A DNA stretch of 36,539 nt from NCBI GenBank assembly GCA_038997305.1, contig JAWAZZ010000007.1:1-36539 (forward strand), written 5' to 3'. The notes beneath the pieces are model-generated. The model searched no databases. It was not told the DNA's origin and worked only from the letters and a program-made list of their open reading frames with translations. Numbering within the stretch: position 1 is the stretch's first letter; each line of letters starts with the position of its first letter. This document shows positions 16,826 to 24,439 of the stretch, one piece after another. This stretch comes from JAHLMO01 sp038997305 (GTDB lineage: Archaea; Aenigmatarchaeota; Aenigmatarchaeia; CG10238-14; SpSt-28). The position numbers were made by a program, and so were the translations under genes.

Positions 16826-17174
16826 GTAAAGGATTTAGAATTTTAAAGCCTAATTCAGTTACTTTTTTTTCTATTTCAATTCTCTTTTTCTTTCCTAACC
16901 TAGAAGAAATTCTAACAGCATATAAATTTTTATCTAACTCCTTTAGCTTTTCGACATCATTAAAATCTTTTACCAAAACTTCATAATATCCTGCTTGGTT
17001 CTTATATTTCAAATCTTTTGGAGCTCCATATCCTATTCTGACAACTTTTGGTTTGCCCTTTTTATGCTTTCTCATCTTGCTCTGATGACCTCTTGGCTTT
17101 CTCCAATTACCTTTTAATCTTTTTACAGAATCTTTCAATTGCCTTTTAAATTCGGGTAATTTTCTTGGATTCAT
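16812..17174 (-). CDS. rpl32e: Large-subunit ribosomal protein eL32
   Basis: A 120-aa eL32. Typical features: WRKPRGHQSKMRKHKKGKP (about 24-42) and the GYGAPKDLK stretch, then VRISSRLGKKKRIEIEKK near the C-terminus. Canonical archaeal order uL6-eL32 is kept, with a 4-nt overlap. After it the spc operon breaks off: eL19, uL18, uS5 and uL30, which normally follow before uL15, are replaced by the prenyltransferase pair. Confidence 0.95.
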   Translation of the reverse strand: MNPRKLPEFKRQLKDSVKRLKGNWRKPRGHQSKMRKHKKGKPKVVRIGYGAPKDLKYKNQAGYYEVLVKDFNDVEKLKELDKNLYAVRISSRLGKKKRIEIEKKVTELGFKILNPLHETS

Positions 17175-17746
17175 GATTCAATTAAATTTTCTCTTTTTAT
17201 TAAAAATATTCCATCCTGGAAAACTCTTCTATCCCAAACTGTTATTCTACATGCCTGTTCTATATTATTACAAGTCTGACCGACTTCTTCTATATTATTT
17301 CCACTAACTATCAAGTAGTTTTCTTTTACTTCAATTTTTGTGTTTCCAACGATTTCTGCAATTCTAGGTGTTCTCTCACCCAAAAAGTTATGTATGAAAA
17401 CTTTTCCCTCTTTTATTTCAATCTTTATCGGAAAATGAGAATAAACTATTTTCATTGTATATTTATAACCTTTTGTCACTCCTTCAATCAAATTTTTAAC
17501 ATGTGCTATTATAGTATTTACCATTGCCTTATATTCTTTTCTTCTCTTTAAAGAATAGACAATAAACTTGTTATCCTCAATTTTCATAAAGATGATTTTA
17601 TTTAGTGCTACGTGTTTAATTTCTTTAGATGTTTTTCCTAATTTGCCTTCAGCAATTATTTTATTACCTTCGATACTTATTTTTACATCTGATGGTATTT
17701 CGATATATTCAGAATAAATTTCTTTGTTTTTTTCTTCAGTAAACAT
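17171..17746 (-). CDS. rpl6: Large-subunit ribosomal protein uL6
   Basis: A 191-aa archaeal-type uL6 with two related alpha/beta domains. YIEIPSDVKISIEGNKI opens the first; MVNTIIAHVKNLIEGVTKGYKYTMKIVYSHFP is the conserved bridge; VKENYLIVSGNNIEEVGQTCNNIEQ and the V-F-Q-D-G-I-F end mark the second. The protein binds 23S domain VI near the factor site. The start at 17746 overlaps the uS8 stop by 11 nt, the usual archaeal uS8-uL6 order. Confidence 0.95.
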   Translation of the reverse strand: MFTEEKNKEIYSEYIEIPSDVKISIEGNKIIAEGKLGKTSKEIKHVALNKIIFMKIEDNKFIVYSLKRRKEYKAMVNTIIAHVKNLIEGVTKGYKYTMKIVYSHFPIKIEIKEGKVFIHNFLGERTPRIAEIVGNTKIEVKENYLIVSGNNIEEVGQTCNNIEQACRITVWDRRVFQDGIFLIKRENLIES

Positions 17747-18122
17747 ATGCCAAAAGCTTTCCTCCGATATGTAATTCTTTCGCCTTTTTATGATCCATAA
17801 CTCCTTTAGAAGTCGTAAGTATTAAAATACCAACATTATAAGCTGGTAAGAATCTTTTTTCGTATTTTTCTATTTCATTTACTCTAACAGAAAATCTTGG
17901 AGAAATTGCATTACAATCTGTAATTCTATTTTTTAATTCTATTTTAATTAATCCTTGCTTGTTATCTGGAATTATTTCGAAGTTTCCAATATACTTATGT
18001 TCTTGCATAACCTTTAGAACATTTTCTACCAATTTGCTTCTTTTAACGATTACTTCTTTCTTTCCAGCTCTTTCAGCATTCTTTATTTTTGATAATACAT
18101 CTGCTAGTAAATTATGCTGCAT
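17736..18122 (-). CDS. rps8: Small-subunit ribosomal protein uS8
   Basis: A 128-aa uS8 that binds the central domain of 16S rRNA. LLADVLSKIKNAERAGKKEV at the start, HKYIGNFEI in the middle and the C-terminal ILTTSKGVMDHKKA and GGKLLAYVY match archaeal uS8 closely. It opens this minus-strand run (uS8-uL6-eL32-UppS-GGR). uS14, which usually precedes uS8 in archaea, is not present. A TATA-like AT run (ATATCTTTATTTTATTT on the minus strand) lies just upstream. Confidence 0.95.
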   Translation of the reverse strand: MQHNLLADVLSKIKNAERAGKKEVIVKRSKLVENVLKVMQEHKYIGNFEIIPDNKQGLIKIELKNRITDCNAISPRFSVRVNEIEKYEKRFLPAYNVGILILTTSKGVMDHKKAKELHIGGKLLAYVY

Positions 18123-18178
18123 ATTAAAAAATAAAATAAAGATATAAAAATTTATATCTTAAACTAGATGATGTTCAT

Positions 18179-18931
18179 TCAAAATGTGTGTATATTTAAG
18201 GGTTTAAAATAATCTCTAATCATATTTCTAAACTCTTCGATGGAATATTCTTCACGAAGAGAACATTTAGCAACTATAGTATAATCTGGAGGTAATTTAT
18301 TTGGTGGGTTAATAGAGTTATATCTATAATATTCAAACCTTAATTTTCCCTTCGATTCTAATGTTCTAAAAAAGTTGTTCAAAATCTCCCAAGAGGCCTT
18401 AGGAAAGTAAAAATACATTTCCCCTCTTTGTTCTCCAAAAAATACGTATAAAATTGTTAAAATTTTTTCTAAATATTTTCGCTTTATATACTCAGTTATT
18501 CCTTGCTTAGATATAAAATACCATTTGTTTCCATCGATTTCATATATGTGTAATGAAAAAACAGAATTAGGAATTGCAAATCCATGAATTAAACGCACAT
18601 ATGCTTCCATTGATATGAATCTTTCGTTATTTAAAGTTCTAATTTCTCCTATAACAGAAGTTACAAAGTTTAATGCTTTATGCAACTCCATAACAACTTC
18701 GCCCAAATATTTTAATTTCTCACTCGCGTCTAATTTGCTTAGCTTTTTTGATACCTGATTTTTAACAAATTCAAATACATCATCGTAACAACATTCCTCG
18801 ACAATTTTTTCCAAATCATTTTCTCTTTTTTTGCATTCATACAAAGCTTTTTCTAATTTCTCTATTTCTTTTAGTTGTTCTTCTATTAATCCTTCACATT
18901 CTTTACTTTTAAAAGATAAAATTCGAACCAT
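18179..18931 (-). CDS. Unrecognised protein with N-terminal coiled coil
   Basis: A 250-aa protein I cannot assign. Residues about 13-60 are heptad-like and highly charged (EEQLKEIEKLEKALYECKKREND) with a CC pair at about 47-48; residues 60-110 look helical; the C-terminal half has aromatic-rich, globular-looking sequence (KYLEKILTILYVFFGEQRGEMYFYF). No signal peptide or membrane segment is seen. It starts divergently from the tRNA-Glu gene. Together with the unknown gene on the other side of the tRNA it may be lineage-specific. Confidence 0.7.
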   Translation of the reverse strand: MVRILSFKSKECEGLIEEQLKEIEKLEKALYECKKRENDLEKIVEECCYDDVFEFVKNQVSKKLSKLDASEKLKYLGEVVMELHKALNFVTSVIGEIRTLNNERFISMEAYVRLIHGFAIPNSVFSLHIYEIDGNKWYFISKQGITEYIKRKYLEKILTILYVFFGEQRGEMYFYFPKASWEILNNFFRTLESKGKLRFEYYRYNSINPPNKLPPDYTIVAKCSLREEYSIEEFRNMIRDYFKPLNIHTF

Positions 18932-18970
18932 TTTGTATAAATTTTATTAATTTATATTTTTTTAAACCTT

Positions 18971-18983
18971 TTTAAATTTATAT
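18971..18983 (+). promoter_or_regulatory. Candidate TATA box for tRNA-Glu
   Basis: TTTAAATTTATAT lies about 38 nt before the mature tRNA 5' end, as expected if a short leader is removed by RNase P. A second AT-rich run (ATTATATATT) immediately precedes the tRNA and is too close to be the box. Confidence 0.4.
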
Positions 18984-19014
18984 GTTTTTGTTATGATGTT
19001 ATTAATTATATATT

Positions 19015-19118
19015 GCCCCGGTCGTCTAGTGGCCAAGGATGGCGGCCTTTCGTTCAGAAAGGTTTGACACAAGATGAAAGGAAAGCCGCAGACCCGGGTT
19101 CGAATCCCGGCCGGGGCA
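19015..19118 (+). tRNA. tRNA-Glu (anticodon TTC) with an intron
   Basis: A complete cloverleaf: acceptor GCCCCGG (19015-19021) with CCGGGGC (19111-19117), discriminator A at 19118, D stem GTC/GAT, anticodon stem GCGGC (19042-19046) with GCCGC (19085-19089), T arm CCGGG-TTCGAAT-CCCGG (19094-19110). The anticodon loop is C-T-TTC-G then A after removal of the intron, so the anticodon TTC reads Glu codons. The CCA end is not encoded (A-run follows) and must be added. It is the only tRNA in the window and lies between two divergently placed unknown genes. Confidence 0.95.
19053..19083 (+). other. 31-nt tRNA intron at the canonical 37/38 site
   Basis: A good bulge-helix-bulge forms: a 5' bulge C51-G52|T53, four pairs between CTTT (19047-19050) and AAGG (19078-19081, one G-U), a 3' bulge A82-A83|A84, and an inner helix TCA/TGA (19054-19056 with 19075-19077). 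This is the substrate of the archaeal tRNA splicing endonuclease and places cleavage after position 37, as in most archaeal tRNA introns. Confidence 0.85.
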
Positions 19119-19133
19119 AAAAATTATTCAAAG

Positions 19134-19928
19134 TTATTCAAAGAAGTATTCATAACATATCATTAAGGCTCTTTTCAGATTCACTTTCTGTGGCCAATAA
19201 GATTGTGTAAGCGGTAAGAGGAATAATGGGGATGCTTCTATTTCTTTACCATCAGGAGTTATTATGTTAACTTCTATATCATTTAAATCTACTAAGCTAA
19301 AATAATCTCCTATCGTTTCAACAAAAAATTCAAATTCTAAAATGTTCCATGATTTTGGTTCATATTTGAATGCCATAGTATATTTAGTTTTACCTAATCC
19401 TAACGCCACAGCATCAAAATCTTCTAATTCTTTATAATTCTCTTGTGGCACCATTATCTCATATGGTAATTCTTTTATAATTATTTCCATAGGAAGGTAT
19501 GGAAAAGTTTTGTATCCTGATGTAGAATAAGTTTTATCCGAAGGAATAAATAACAGAGAAAAGTTCTTTAATAATTCTCTGAAATTTTCATCCTGATTCA
19601 ATAATTGCAACTTATTTATGAATTCTCTTCTTTCTTCCTTTTCTCGAAAAGCTGGCACATATATATCTTCAGTTATCCTTAGTATTCTTCTCTCTGGGAA
19701 TATTTGATTGATAGACTCTAACAAATCTCTTAAACTTATAAAATATTTGTCACCTTCTTCAGCTATATATATTATAGGTCTTTTGACGTTTTCTTGACCC
19801 GATTGTTTAAGAAAAAATCGCATTAAATCTGAACAGGCATTACCTGCATAAATGCTCGAAAAAAGACTATATACAAGAGAAGGTAAAGACGATACTACTT
19901 TTGAAACATTGTCTTTTGTTTCTACCAT
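19134..19928 (-). CDS. Unrecognised protein
   Basis: A 264-aa soluble-looking protein with no motif I recognise. It shows globular alternation of hydrophobic strands and charged helices (for example RRILRITEDIYVPAFREKEE, DFDAVALGLGKTKYTMAF and VNIITPDGKEIEASPLFLLP). Its stop lies 16 nt from the 3' end of the tRNA gene, which runs towards it. A perfect 10-bp tandem repeat (TTATTCAAAG, 19124-19143) spans its stop codon and the gap, evidence of slippage next to the tRNA. No membrane segment or signal peptide is evident. Confidence 0.65.
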   Translation of the reverse strand: MVETKDNVSKVVSSLPSLVYSLFSSIYAGNACSDLMRFFLKQSGQENVKRPIIYIAEEGDKYFISLRDLLESINQIFPERRILRITEDIYVPAFREKEERREFINKLQLLNQDENFRELLKNFSLLFIPSDKTYSTSGYKTFPYLPMEIIIKELPYEIMVPQENYKELEDFDAVALGLGKTKYTMAFKYEPKSWNILEFEFFVETIGDYFSLVDLNDIEVNIITPDGKEIEASPLFLLPLTQSYWPQKVNLKRALMICYEYFFE

Positions 19929-19968
19929 TCATTATTATATGGTAAAAAAATTAAAATGTTTTTTGATG

Positions 19969-20583
19969 TTATTTTGTTGAAATGCTAATAGCCGTTTTTT
20001 CCTCAAGAAAATCCTCAATTTTATAGTTGAAATCTTTGTAACTCTTTATTTGACCTCTTAACAAAAGAATTTCTCTGGCTAATAAGTATAAGAATAATGC
20101 GATAGATTTTTTGCTTTTATTGTTTATAGGAATTATAAAGTCTACTTTTGAAGGATTTGATTTAGAGTTACACAAAGCAAATATCGGTATATTCATTTTA
20201 TATGCCTCTCTTACCGCTTGTTTGTCATTAACCAAATCAAAGACTAAAATAGCGTCTGGTTCTCTAAAGTTTTCACTCGAATAATTGGTAAAAGTTCCTG
20301 GCAAAAATCTTCCTAAATAAACTTTTATTCCAGTAATTTCTTCAAACTTTTTTAATGAATAGAAAAATCTTTTATTTCTATTTATTATCATAATATCTTT
20401 ATTAACTAAATGTTTTGCTAGCAACCTTATTCTTCTGTCAACTTCCTTAACATTAAAAATTACGTATCCATTAGGTAATTCCTTAAATATGAATTTTTCC
20501 ATTAACTTATTTTTACCTTTGCCAATAGGTAAAAGATGCCTTAAATATGTTTTTCTATCTATTAACAATCTTTGTTTCTCCAT
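19969..20583 (-). CDS. rps2: Small-subunit ribosomal protein uS2
   Basis: A 204-aa archaeal-type uS2. Conserved blocks: the VDRRIRLLAKHL stretch (about 48-59), GRFLPGTFTNYSSENFREPDAILVFD (family GRFxPGTxTNP...ExxVlvvtDP), AVREAYKMNIPIFALCNS and VDFIIPINNKSKKSIALFLYLLAREIL. It stands alone here, without its usual archaeal neighbours (uL13, uS9, RpoN, RpoK, enolase). The start is divergent to the methyltransferase gene with a 41-nt AT-rich spacer. Confidence 0.94.
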   Translation of the reverse strand: MEKQRLLIDRKTYLRHLLPIGKGKNKLMEKFIFKELPNGYVIFNVKEVDRRIRLLAKHLVNKDIMIINRNKRFFYSLKKFEEITGIKVYLGRFLPGTFTNYSSENFREPDAILVFDLVNDKQAVREAYKMNIPIFALCNSKSNPSKVDFIIPINNKSKKSIALFLYLLAREILLLRGQIKSYKDFNYKIEDFLEEKTAISISTK

Positions 20584-20624
20584 ATATTGATATTTAAAAA
20601 CATTTATTTATTAAATTTTAAAAT

Positions 20625-21344
20625 ATGGATGTTTTAAAGTTCTATGGGGATTTAGAAAGAGAAGAATATTTATATGACTCAGAAATAGGCAAAAAAAGAA
20701 TAAAAGAAATTGAAGAAATTTTTGATGAAATCAAACCTTATTTAGGAAAAGTTGTTTTGGATATAGGTTGTGGAGCTGGTTTGTTTTCTTTCTACTTAGA
20801 AGAAAAGGGTTATAAAGTAATAGGGATTGACATGAGCAAAGAGATGATTAAAGAAGCTATGAGAATAAAGAGAAAATATAACTTCAAAACGATTTTTCTA
20901 CTTGCAGATGCAACAAAACTAAAATTAAAAACCAAGATTGATAGCGCAATAATACTTGGAAATACTTTGTGGGATTTTTCCCCTAAAGATTTTGTAAATT
21001 TAGTAAAGAGCTTGAAGAGAAACTCGAATAAGAACTTTTATATTCTAATTCAATATCGAAGTTTAATATATGAAGTTATTTATAAAGATGCTTTAAAAAC
21101 TTCTTTTCCATATAAAAATGTTGCAGAAATTTTTGAAAGATATGATGATTTTGAATCTAGAATTTATTGGAGATATATAGATTTAGAATACAAAAAACTT
21201 TCTACATCTAAAAGTTTTACAACTTGGTCGGTAGGTTTTTTAGAAGCTATAATGGAAGCTTTAGATTTTAAATTAGAAAAAAGAATAAAAAGCGATACTA
21301 TATATACAGATTGGTTAGATGTATATAAACTAGAAACTATTTAG
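20625..21344 (+). CDS. Class I SAM-dependent methyltransferase, substrate unknown
   Basis: A 239-aa Rossmann-fold methyltransferase. Motif I VLDIGCGAG (44-52) binds SAM, the acidic strand end IGIDMS (66-71) holds the ribose contact, DATKL marks motif III and ILGNTLWDF (about 104-112) the catalytic-side strand. The C-terminal part (about 150-239) has aromatic-rich sequence that could form a substrate lid. The nearest general type is a UbiE/COQ5- or Methyltransf_11-like fold, which does not predict the substrate. The ATG is 30-40 nt from an AT-rich region and likely leaderless. It ends convergently with eL34, overlapping by 8 nt. Confidence 0.85.
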   Translation: MDVLKFYGDLEREEYLYDSEIGKKRIKEIEEIFDEIKPYLGKVVLDIGCGAGLFSFYLEEKGYKVIGIDMSKEMIKEAMRIKRKYNFKTIFLLADATKLKLKTKIDSAIILGNTLWDFSPKDFVNLVKSLKRNSNKNFYILIQYRSLIYEVIYKDALKTSFPYKNVAEIFERYDDFESRIYWRYIDLEYKKLSTSKSFTTWSVGFLEAIMEALDFKLEKRIKSDTIYTDWLDVYKLETI

Positions 21345-21546
21345 ATATATTAGCTACTAAATTCCTTACTCTTTCCTTTATTATTTCTCGAGTGCACTTC
21401 GAACAATAATATCCTCCAAAAATTCTTTCAACTCTCTTCTTTGACAAAGGTAACTTTCTTAGCTTATGCGCTCTAGGAATTCCATGTATTATTCCTTTAC
21501 ATCTTGCACATCTTACGAATCCATATAGCTTTTTTTCTTTTCCCAT
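21337..21546 (-). CDS. rpl34e: Large-subunit ribosomal protein eL34, N-terminally short
   Basis: A 69-aa eL34 with a zinc ribbon: C13-x2-C16 and C48-x2-C51. HGIPRAHKLRKLPLSKKRVERIFGG and CTREIIKERV match the family. The basic N-terminal tail found in other archaeal eL34 (a further ~20 residues rich in Arg and Ser) is missing, and an in-frame TAA two codons before the ATG shows that it has not been overlooked. Gene order SecY-DUF106-eL34 is the common archaeal arrangement, but adk and cmk of that cluster are absent. Confidence 0.9.
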   Translation of the reverse strand: MGKEKKLYGFVRCARCKGIIHGIPRAHKLRKLPLSKKRVERIFGGYYCSKCTREIIKERVRNLVANISK

Positions 21547-21561
21547 ATCTTATTATTTATT

Positions 21562-21948
21562 TTATTTAACTTTTTTAATCTTTTTATATATTTTGTTAAA
21601 CAAAGTTTTAAAAGAAAATACAAAGACAAAAGTTAAAAACATATAAATTAAAATCCAAGAAATGTTGATGTTTAAAATAGGTATGAAAACTTCTAAATTT
21701 TGCAAAATATTCCAGAGAACAAAAAATATTATTAATCCTATAATCATGTTTAGCAACGTATATTTTAATGTAATTCTACTTAGTTTTAAATAAGCTTCTA
21801 ACACTTCTTTTGTTCTATTGCCTTTTTTATATTTTTCAATTTCTTCTACAAGTTTAATGACTTCTCTCTTTCTTTCAACAATGATGTTTATAACAGAGGA
21901 AATAACAGAATATAAAATTGCAAATAAAACTATTATTTCTAGACTCAT
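21562..21948 (-). CDS. DUF106 (EMC3/TMCO1-like) membrane insertase of the Oxa1 superfamily
   Basis: A 128-aa membrane protein with three predicted hydrophobic segments (about 2-21, 58-78, 90-113) and a charged helical hairpin between the first two (about 26-52, KREVIKLVEEIEKYKKG). This is the topology of the archaeal YidC-like DUF106 proteins, which are related to EMC3, TMCO1 and Get1 and thought to help insert membrane proteins. Position immediately after SecY (4-nt overlap) and before eL34 is the well-known archaeal context and supports the call strongly. Confidence 0.87.
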   Translation of the reverse strand: MSLEIIVLFAILYSVISSVINIIVERKREVIKLVEEIEKYKKGNRTKEVLEAYLKLSRITLKYTLLNMIIGLIIFFVLWNILQNLEVFIPILNINISWILIYMFLTFVFVFSFKTLFNKIYKKIKKVK

Positions 21949-23384
21949 TCTAAAAACTTCTTGAAGAAATCTGGAATATCTTCACTCTTTTCTCTTTTTA
22001 ACAAAGTATAGTAAGTATATGAAACTGACACGAAAATTATTAATGCTGTTGAATATAGAATGCTACCTGTAACATCTGCTAATATAGCTATTATTGCACT
22101 AATTATTCCACTAAATATTGTTAAATAGGGAATATATTTATTTAAAACATCTTCTATTATTCTTTCATCACTTCTATAACCGCTAATTCCAAACCCATAT
22201 GCAGCTAAACTTTCTGCGATTGATTTTGGATCCATACCAGCTGTGTATACCCAAATCCAAGCAAAAAGAATTAAAATGGCAGAAAAAAGGAAGAAAAATA
22301 TTATTGTTTTTATAATTTCTTTCTCTAATGTAACTCCTTGAGGCAAAGCTCTTACCCCAAAAATCTCCAATAAAAGAGCTTTTGGGGGCGACAAATAATA
22401 TGCAATTCCACTAACAGCGTTATTATTTTGATCAAAACAACCAAAAATTCCACATCTTAAATCTCCTTTAATTTGTGTTGCAGAAGATAAAAACATTAAA
22501 TGAAGGTTTGTAAGTAATGCTGAAGCAAAAATTAGTGCCAGAGTAGATGTGTATAAAAGGCTTAATTCTAAAGGTCTTCCAAAACCTCTAAATTGTGTAT
22601 AAATAAGTGGAATTTCTACATTACTTCTTAAAATATATAATACGAATAGTATCAAAAGAAATGTTGAAATCACTTGAATTAAAGATGCTAAAAATATTTG
22701 ATAATCATTTCTTTCTAATGCAACAAACATAGAAATAACCTTCCCTACTGGATAAGCATTTTCCTCTTTAAACCAAAAGTCTATCTTACCATTGATAGTA
22801 ATTGTAAATGGACTAAAAAGATTTGTAACAAAAGAATAAATAATACCTGCAAAAATTATTAAACTCAAACCAGAGCCAAATTGCAATTTATCTATAGATT
22901 TCGCTATAAGATAAACTAATATTCCTCCTATAACAATTTGAATGTAAGCTAGCCATTCGTATCCAGGCTTAATTGATATCAAATTAGTAGCAGCATAAGT
23001 AAAAACAAATCCTTCTATAAAGATGAAAACATAAGAAAGAATCTTTTCTAATGCATTGGCCTTTCTTCTTCCTTCAATTTCCTTTATATCCCAATTAAGT
23101 ATTTTTGAAGCAACCAAAACATGTACAATAATAGATGCTGTTATAATTGGTGCTACTCCTAAAGTTGCTAAAGAACCAATTTTTGCGCCTGTTAATATAG
23201 AGTAAAGTTGTGTTAAGGCAAGTTGAGATGATAAATTTACATAAGTACCTGCTAGAGGAATTTCATACAAGAAATAGTAAAGGGCCAATAAGATTAAAAC
23301 CCATTTTAATTTCTCCTTAAATGATAGTCCAACTTTGAATCTTTCAATACTTGGTAAATAGCTAGCTATTTTTTCTATATCCAT
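21945..23384 (-). CDS. secY: Protein translocase subunit SecY
   Basis: A 479-aa polytopic protein of the expected length with about ten hydrophobic helices. Conserved features include the amphipathic start (IASYLPSIERFKVGLSFKEK), the plug-proximal GAKIGSLATLGVAPIITASIIVHV, GSGLSLIIFAGI and the last-half QFRGFGRPLELSLLYTSTLALIFASALLTNLHL. MDPKSIAESLAAYGFGISGYRSDERIIEDVLNKYIP near the C-terminus forms the cytosolic loop that docks on the ribosome. An extracytoplasmic loop (about 300-330) carries a Cys pair (CGIFGC). Operon: uL15 10 nt upstream, DUF106 overlapping downstream. Confidence 0.96.
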   Translation of the reverse strand: MDIEKIASYLPSIERFKVGLSFKEKLKWVLILLALYYFLYEIPLAGTYVNLSSQLALTQLYSILTGAKIGSLATLGVAPIITASIIVHVLVASKILNWDIKEIEGRRKANALEKILSYVFIFIEGFVFTYAATNLISIKPGYEWLAYIQIVIGGILVYLIAKSIDKLQFGSGLSLIIFAGIIYSFVTNLFSPFTITINGKIDFWFKEENAYPVGKVISMFVALERNDYQIFLASLIQVISTFLLILFVLYILRSNVEIPLIYTQFRGFGRPLELSLLYTSTLALIFASALLTNLHLMFLSSATQIKGDLRCGIFGCFDQNNNAVSGIAYYLSPPKALLLEIFGVRALPQGVTLEKEIIKTIIFFFLFSAILILFAWIWVYTAGMDPKSIAESLAAYGFGISGYRSDERIIEDVLNKYIPYLTIFSGIISAIIAILADVTGSILYSTALIIFVSVSYTYYTLLKREKSEDIPDFFKKFLE

Positions 23385-23394
23385 AAAATATTCT

Positions 23395-23817
23395 TTAAGA
23401 AAGTAATATTACTTTTCCACCAGCACTTTCTATTTTCTTAATTGCGTTTTGGCTAGCTTTCCTAATCTTGACAACAACCTTTCTATTTATATTTCCTTTA
23501 GATAATAGCTTTTCATAACCAAATTGAGTTAAGTCTATTTCTATATTATTTTCATCAATTTTTTTCTCGAGTATCAATCTATCTATTAAATTTGAAAGCA
23601 TTTGAATTGTTATAATTTTTGATTCTCTTCTCAATGGATATCTAAAACCTCTTTTGCCTATTTCCTCTGGTTTATATTTAAGATAATGCATCAGTTTGTG
23701 GTCAAACTTTCCAGAATTTCCTCTTCCACCTCTATTTCCTCCACCTCTAGGATACCCATGTCTTCCATGATAAGTTCTTTCACCTCTTCTTCTTTTTTTC
23801 TTAAATCTTACTACCAT
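23395..23817 (-). CDS. rpl15: Large-subunit ribosomal protein uL15
   Basis: A 140-aa uL15. The N-terminal Gly/Arg-rich arm (KKRRRGERTYHGRHGYPRGG and GGRGNSGKFDHK) threads through rRNA; the C-terminal part includes the VVKIRKASQNAIKKIESAGG segment that matches the conserved xxAxxKIExAGG. It precedes SecY, as in nearly all archaea. Its start overlaps the MgtC-like gene by 7 nt. Confidence 0.94.
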   Translation of the reverse strand: MVVRFKKKRRRGERTYHGRHGYPRGGGNRGGRGNSGKFDHKLMHYLKYKPEEIGKRGFRYPLRRESKIITIQMLSNLIDRLILEKKIDENNIEIDLTQFGYEKLLSKGNINRKVVVKIRKASQNAIKKIESAGGKVILLS

Positions 23818-24221
23818 TTATTTTTTCTTGTTAAAAATAAATAAATTTCTTTAGACGCTAAAATAAAAAATGCAACTAGAGATATAAGAATTGCCTCATA
23901 ATAAAAACCCAAACCTATAATAACTCCTATTGCCGTTACTAACCATAGAGACGCTGCTGTTGTTATTCCTATAACTTTTTCATTTTCCTTTATTATACTG
24001 CCTGCGCCTATAAAACCCATACCTACTAAAATGTTTGCTATAATTCGTGCCGCATCTTGCGAAGGAAAATATAAAAGTGCAAAATAAGTGAAAGTCATTG
24101 AAGCCAAACAAACTAACATATTAGTTCTTATGCCAGCTGCTTTATGTCTAATCTCCCTTTCTATACCTATTAATCCGCCTAATAAAACACTTAACACTAC
24201 TTTAATTAAAAAATCATCCAT
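23811..24221 (-). CDS. MgtC/SapB-family membrane protein
   Basis: A 136-aa integral membrane protein with four hydrophobic helices. The MgtC/SapB signature is complete: GGLIGIERE (15-23), the AAGIRTNMLVCLASM stretch, ILVGMGFIGAGSIIK (about 65-79) and GITTAASLWLVTAIGV (about 85-100). MgtC proteins modulate ATP synthase and Mg-stress survival in bacteria; in archaea the role is unknown. Only the membrane domain is present, without the cytosolic ACT-like tail. It overlaps uL15 by 7 nt and so is co-transcribed with the SecY operon, where uL30 would normally lie. Confidence 0.85.
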   Translation of the reverse strand: MDDFLIKVVLSVLLGGLIGIEREIRHKAAGIRTNMLVCLASMTFTYFALLYFPSQDAARIIANILVGMGFIGAGSIIKENEKVIGITTAASLWLVTAIGVIIGLGFYYEAILISLVAFFILASKEIYLFLTRKNKW

Positions 24222-24229
24222 AAAAATTT

Positions 24230-24439
24230 ATGAGAAAATTCCCAATAAATACAATTAGAAGACTAGCTAAAGAATTAAAAACCAGAAGATTATCAAAAGA
24301 AGCTATAGAAGAAATTCAATTTTTTATAGAAATTTATACTAAAAGGATTTTAGAACTTGCAAAAGAATTGGCTAAAAACTCTAAAAGAAAAACCATAAAA
24401 AAAGAAGATATAAAGCTTGCAGCTCATAATATCATATGA
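24230..24439 (+). CDS. Archaeal histone (single histone fold)
   Basis: A 69-aa protein that is nearly all histone fold. FPINTIRRLAKEL corresponds to the first helix (family LPIAPIxRIxKxxG), the long middle helix follows (AIEEIQFFIEIYTKRILELAKELA), and KRKTIKKEDIKLA is the conserved loop 2 and last helix. Compared with the methanogen histones, the first helix is shifted to KELKTRRLS instead of the usual GAERVS, so it is a divergent member. The 8-nt gap to the divergent MgtC gene leaves no room for a leader. The stop overlaps the glycosyltransferase start by 4 nt. Confidence 0.9.
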   Translation: MRKFPINTIRRLAKELKTRRLSKEAIEEIQFFIEIYTKRILELAKELAKNSKRKTIKKEDIKLAAHNII

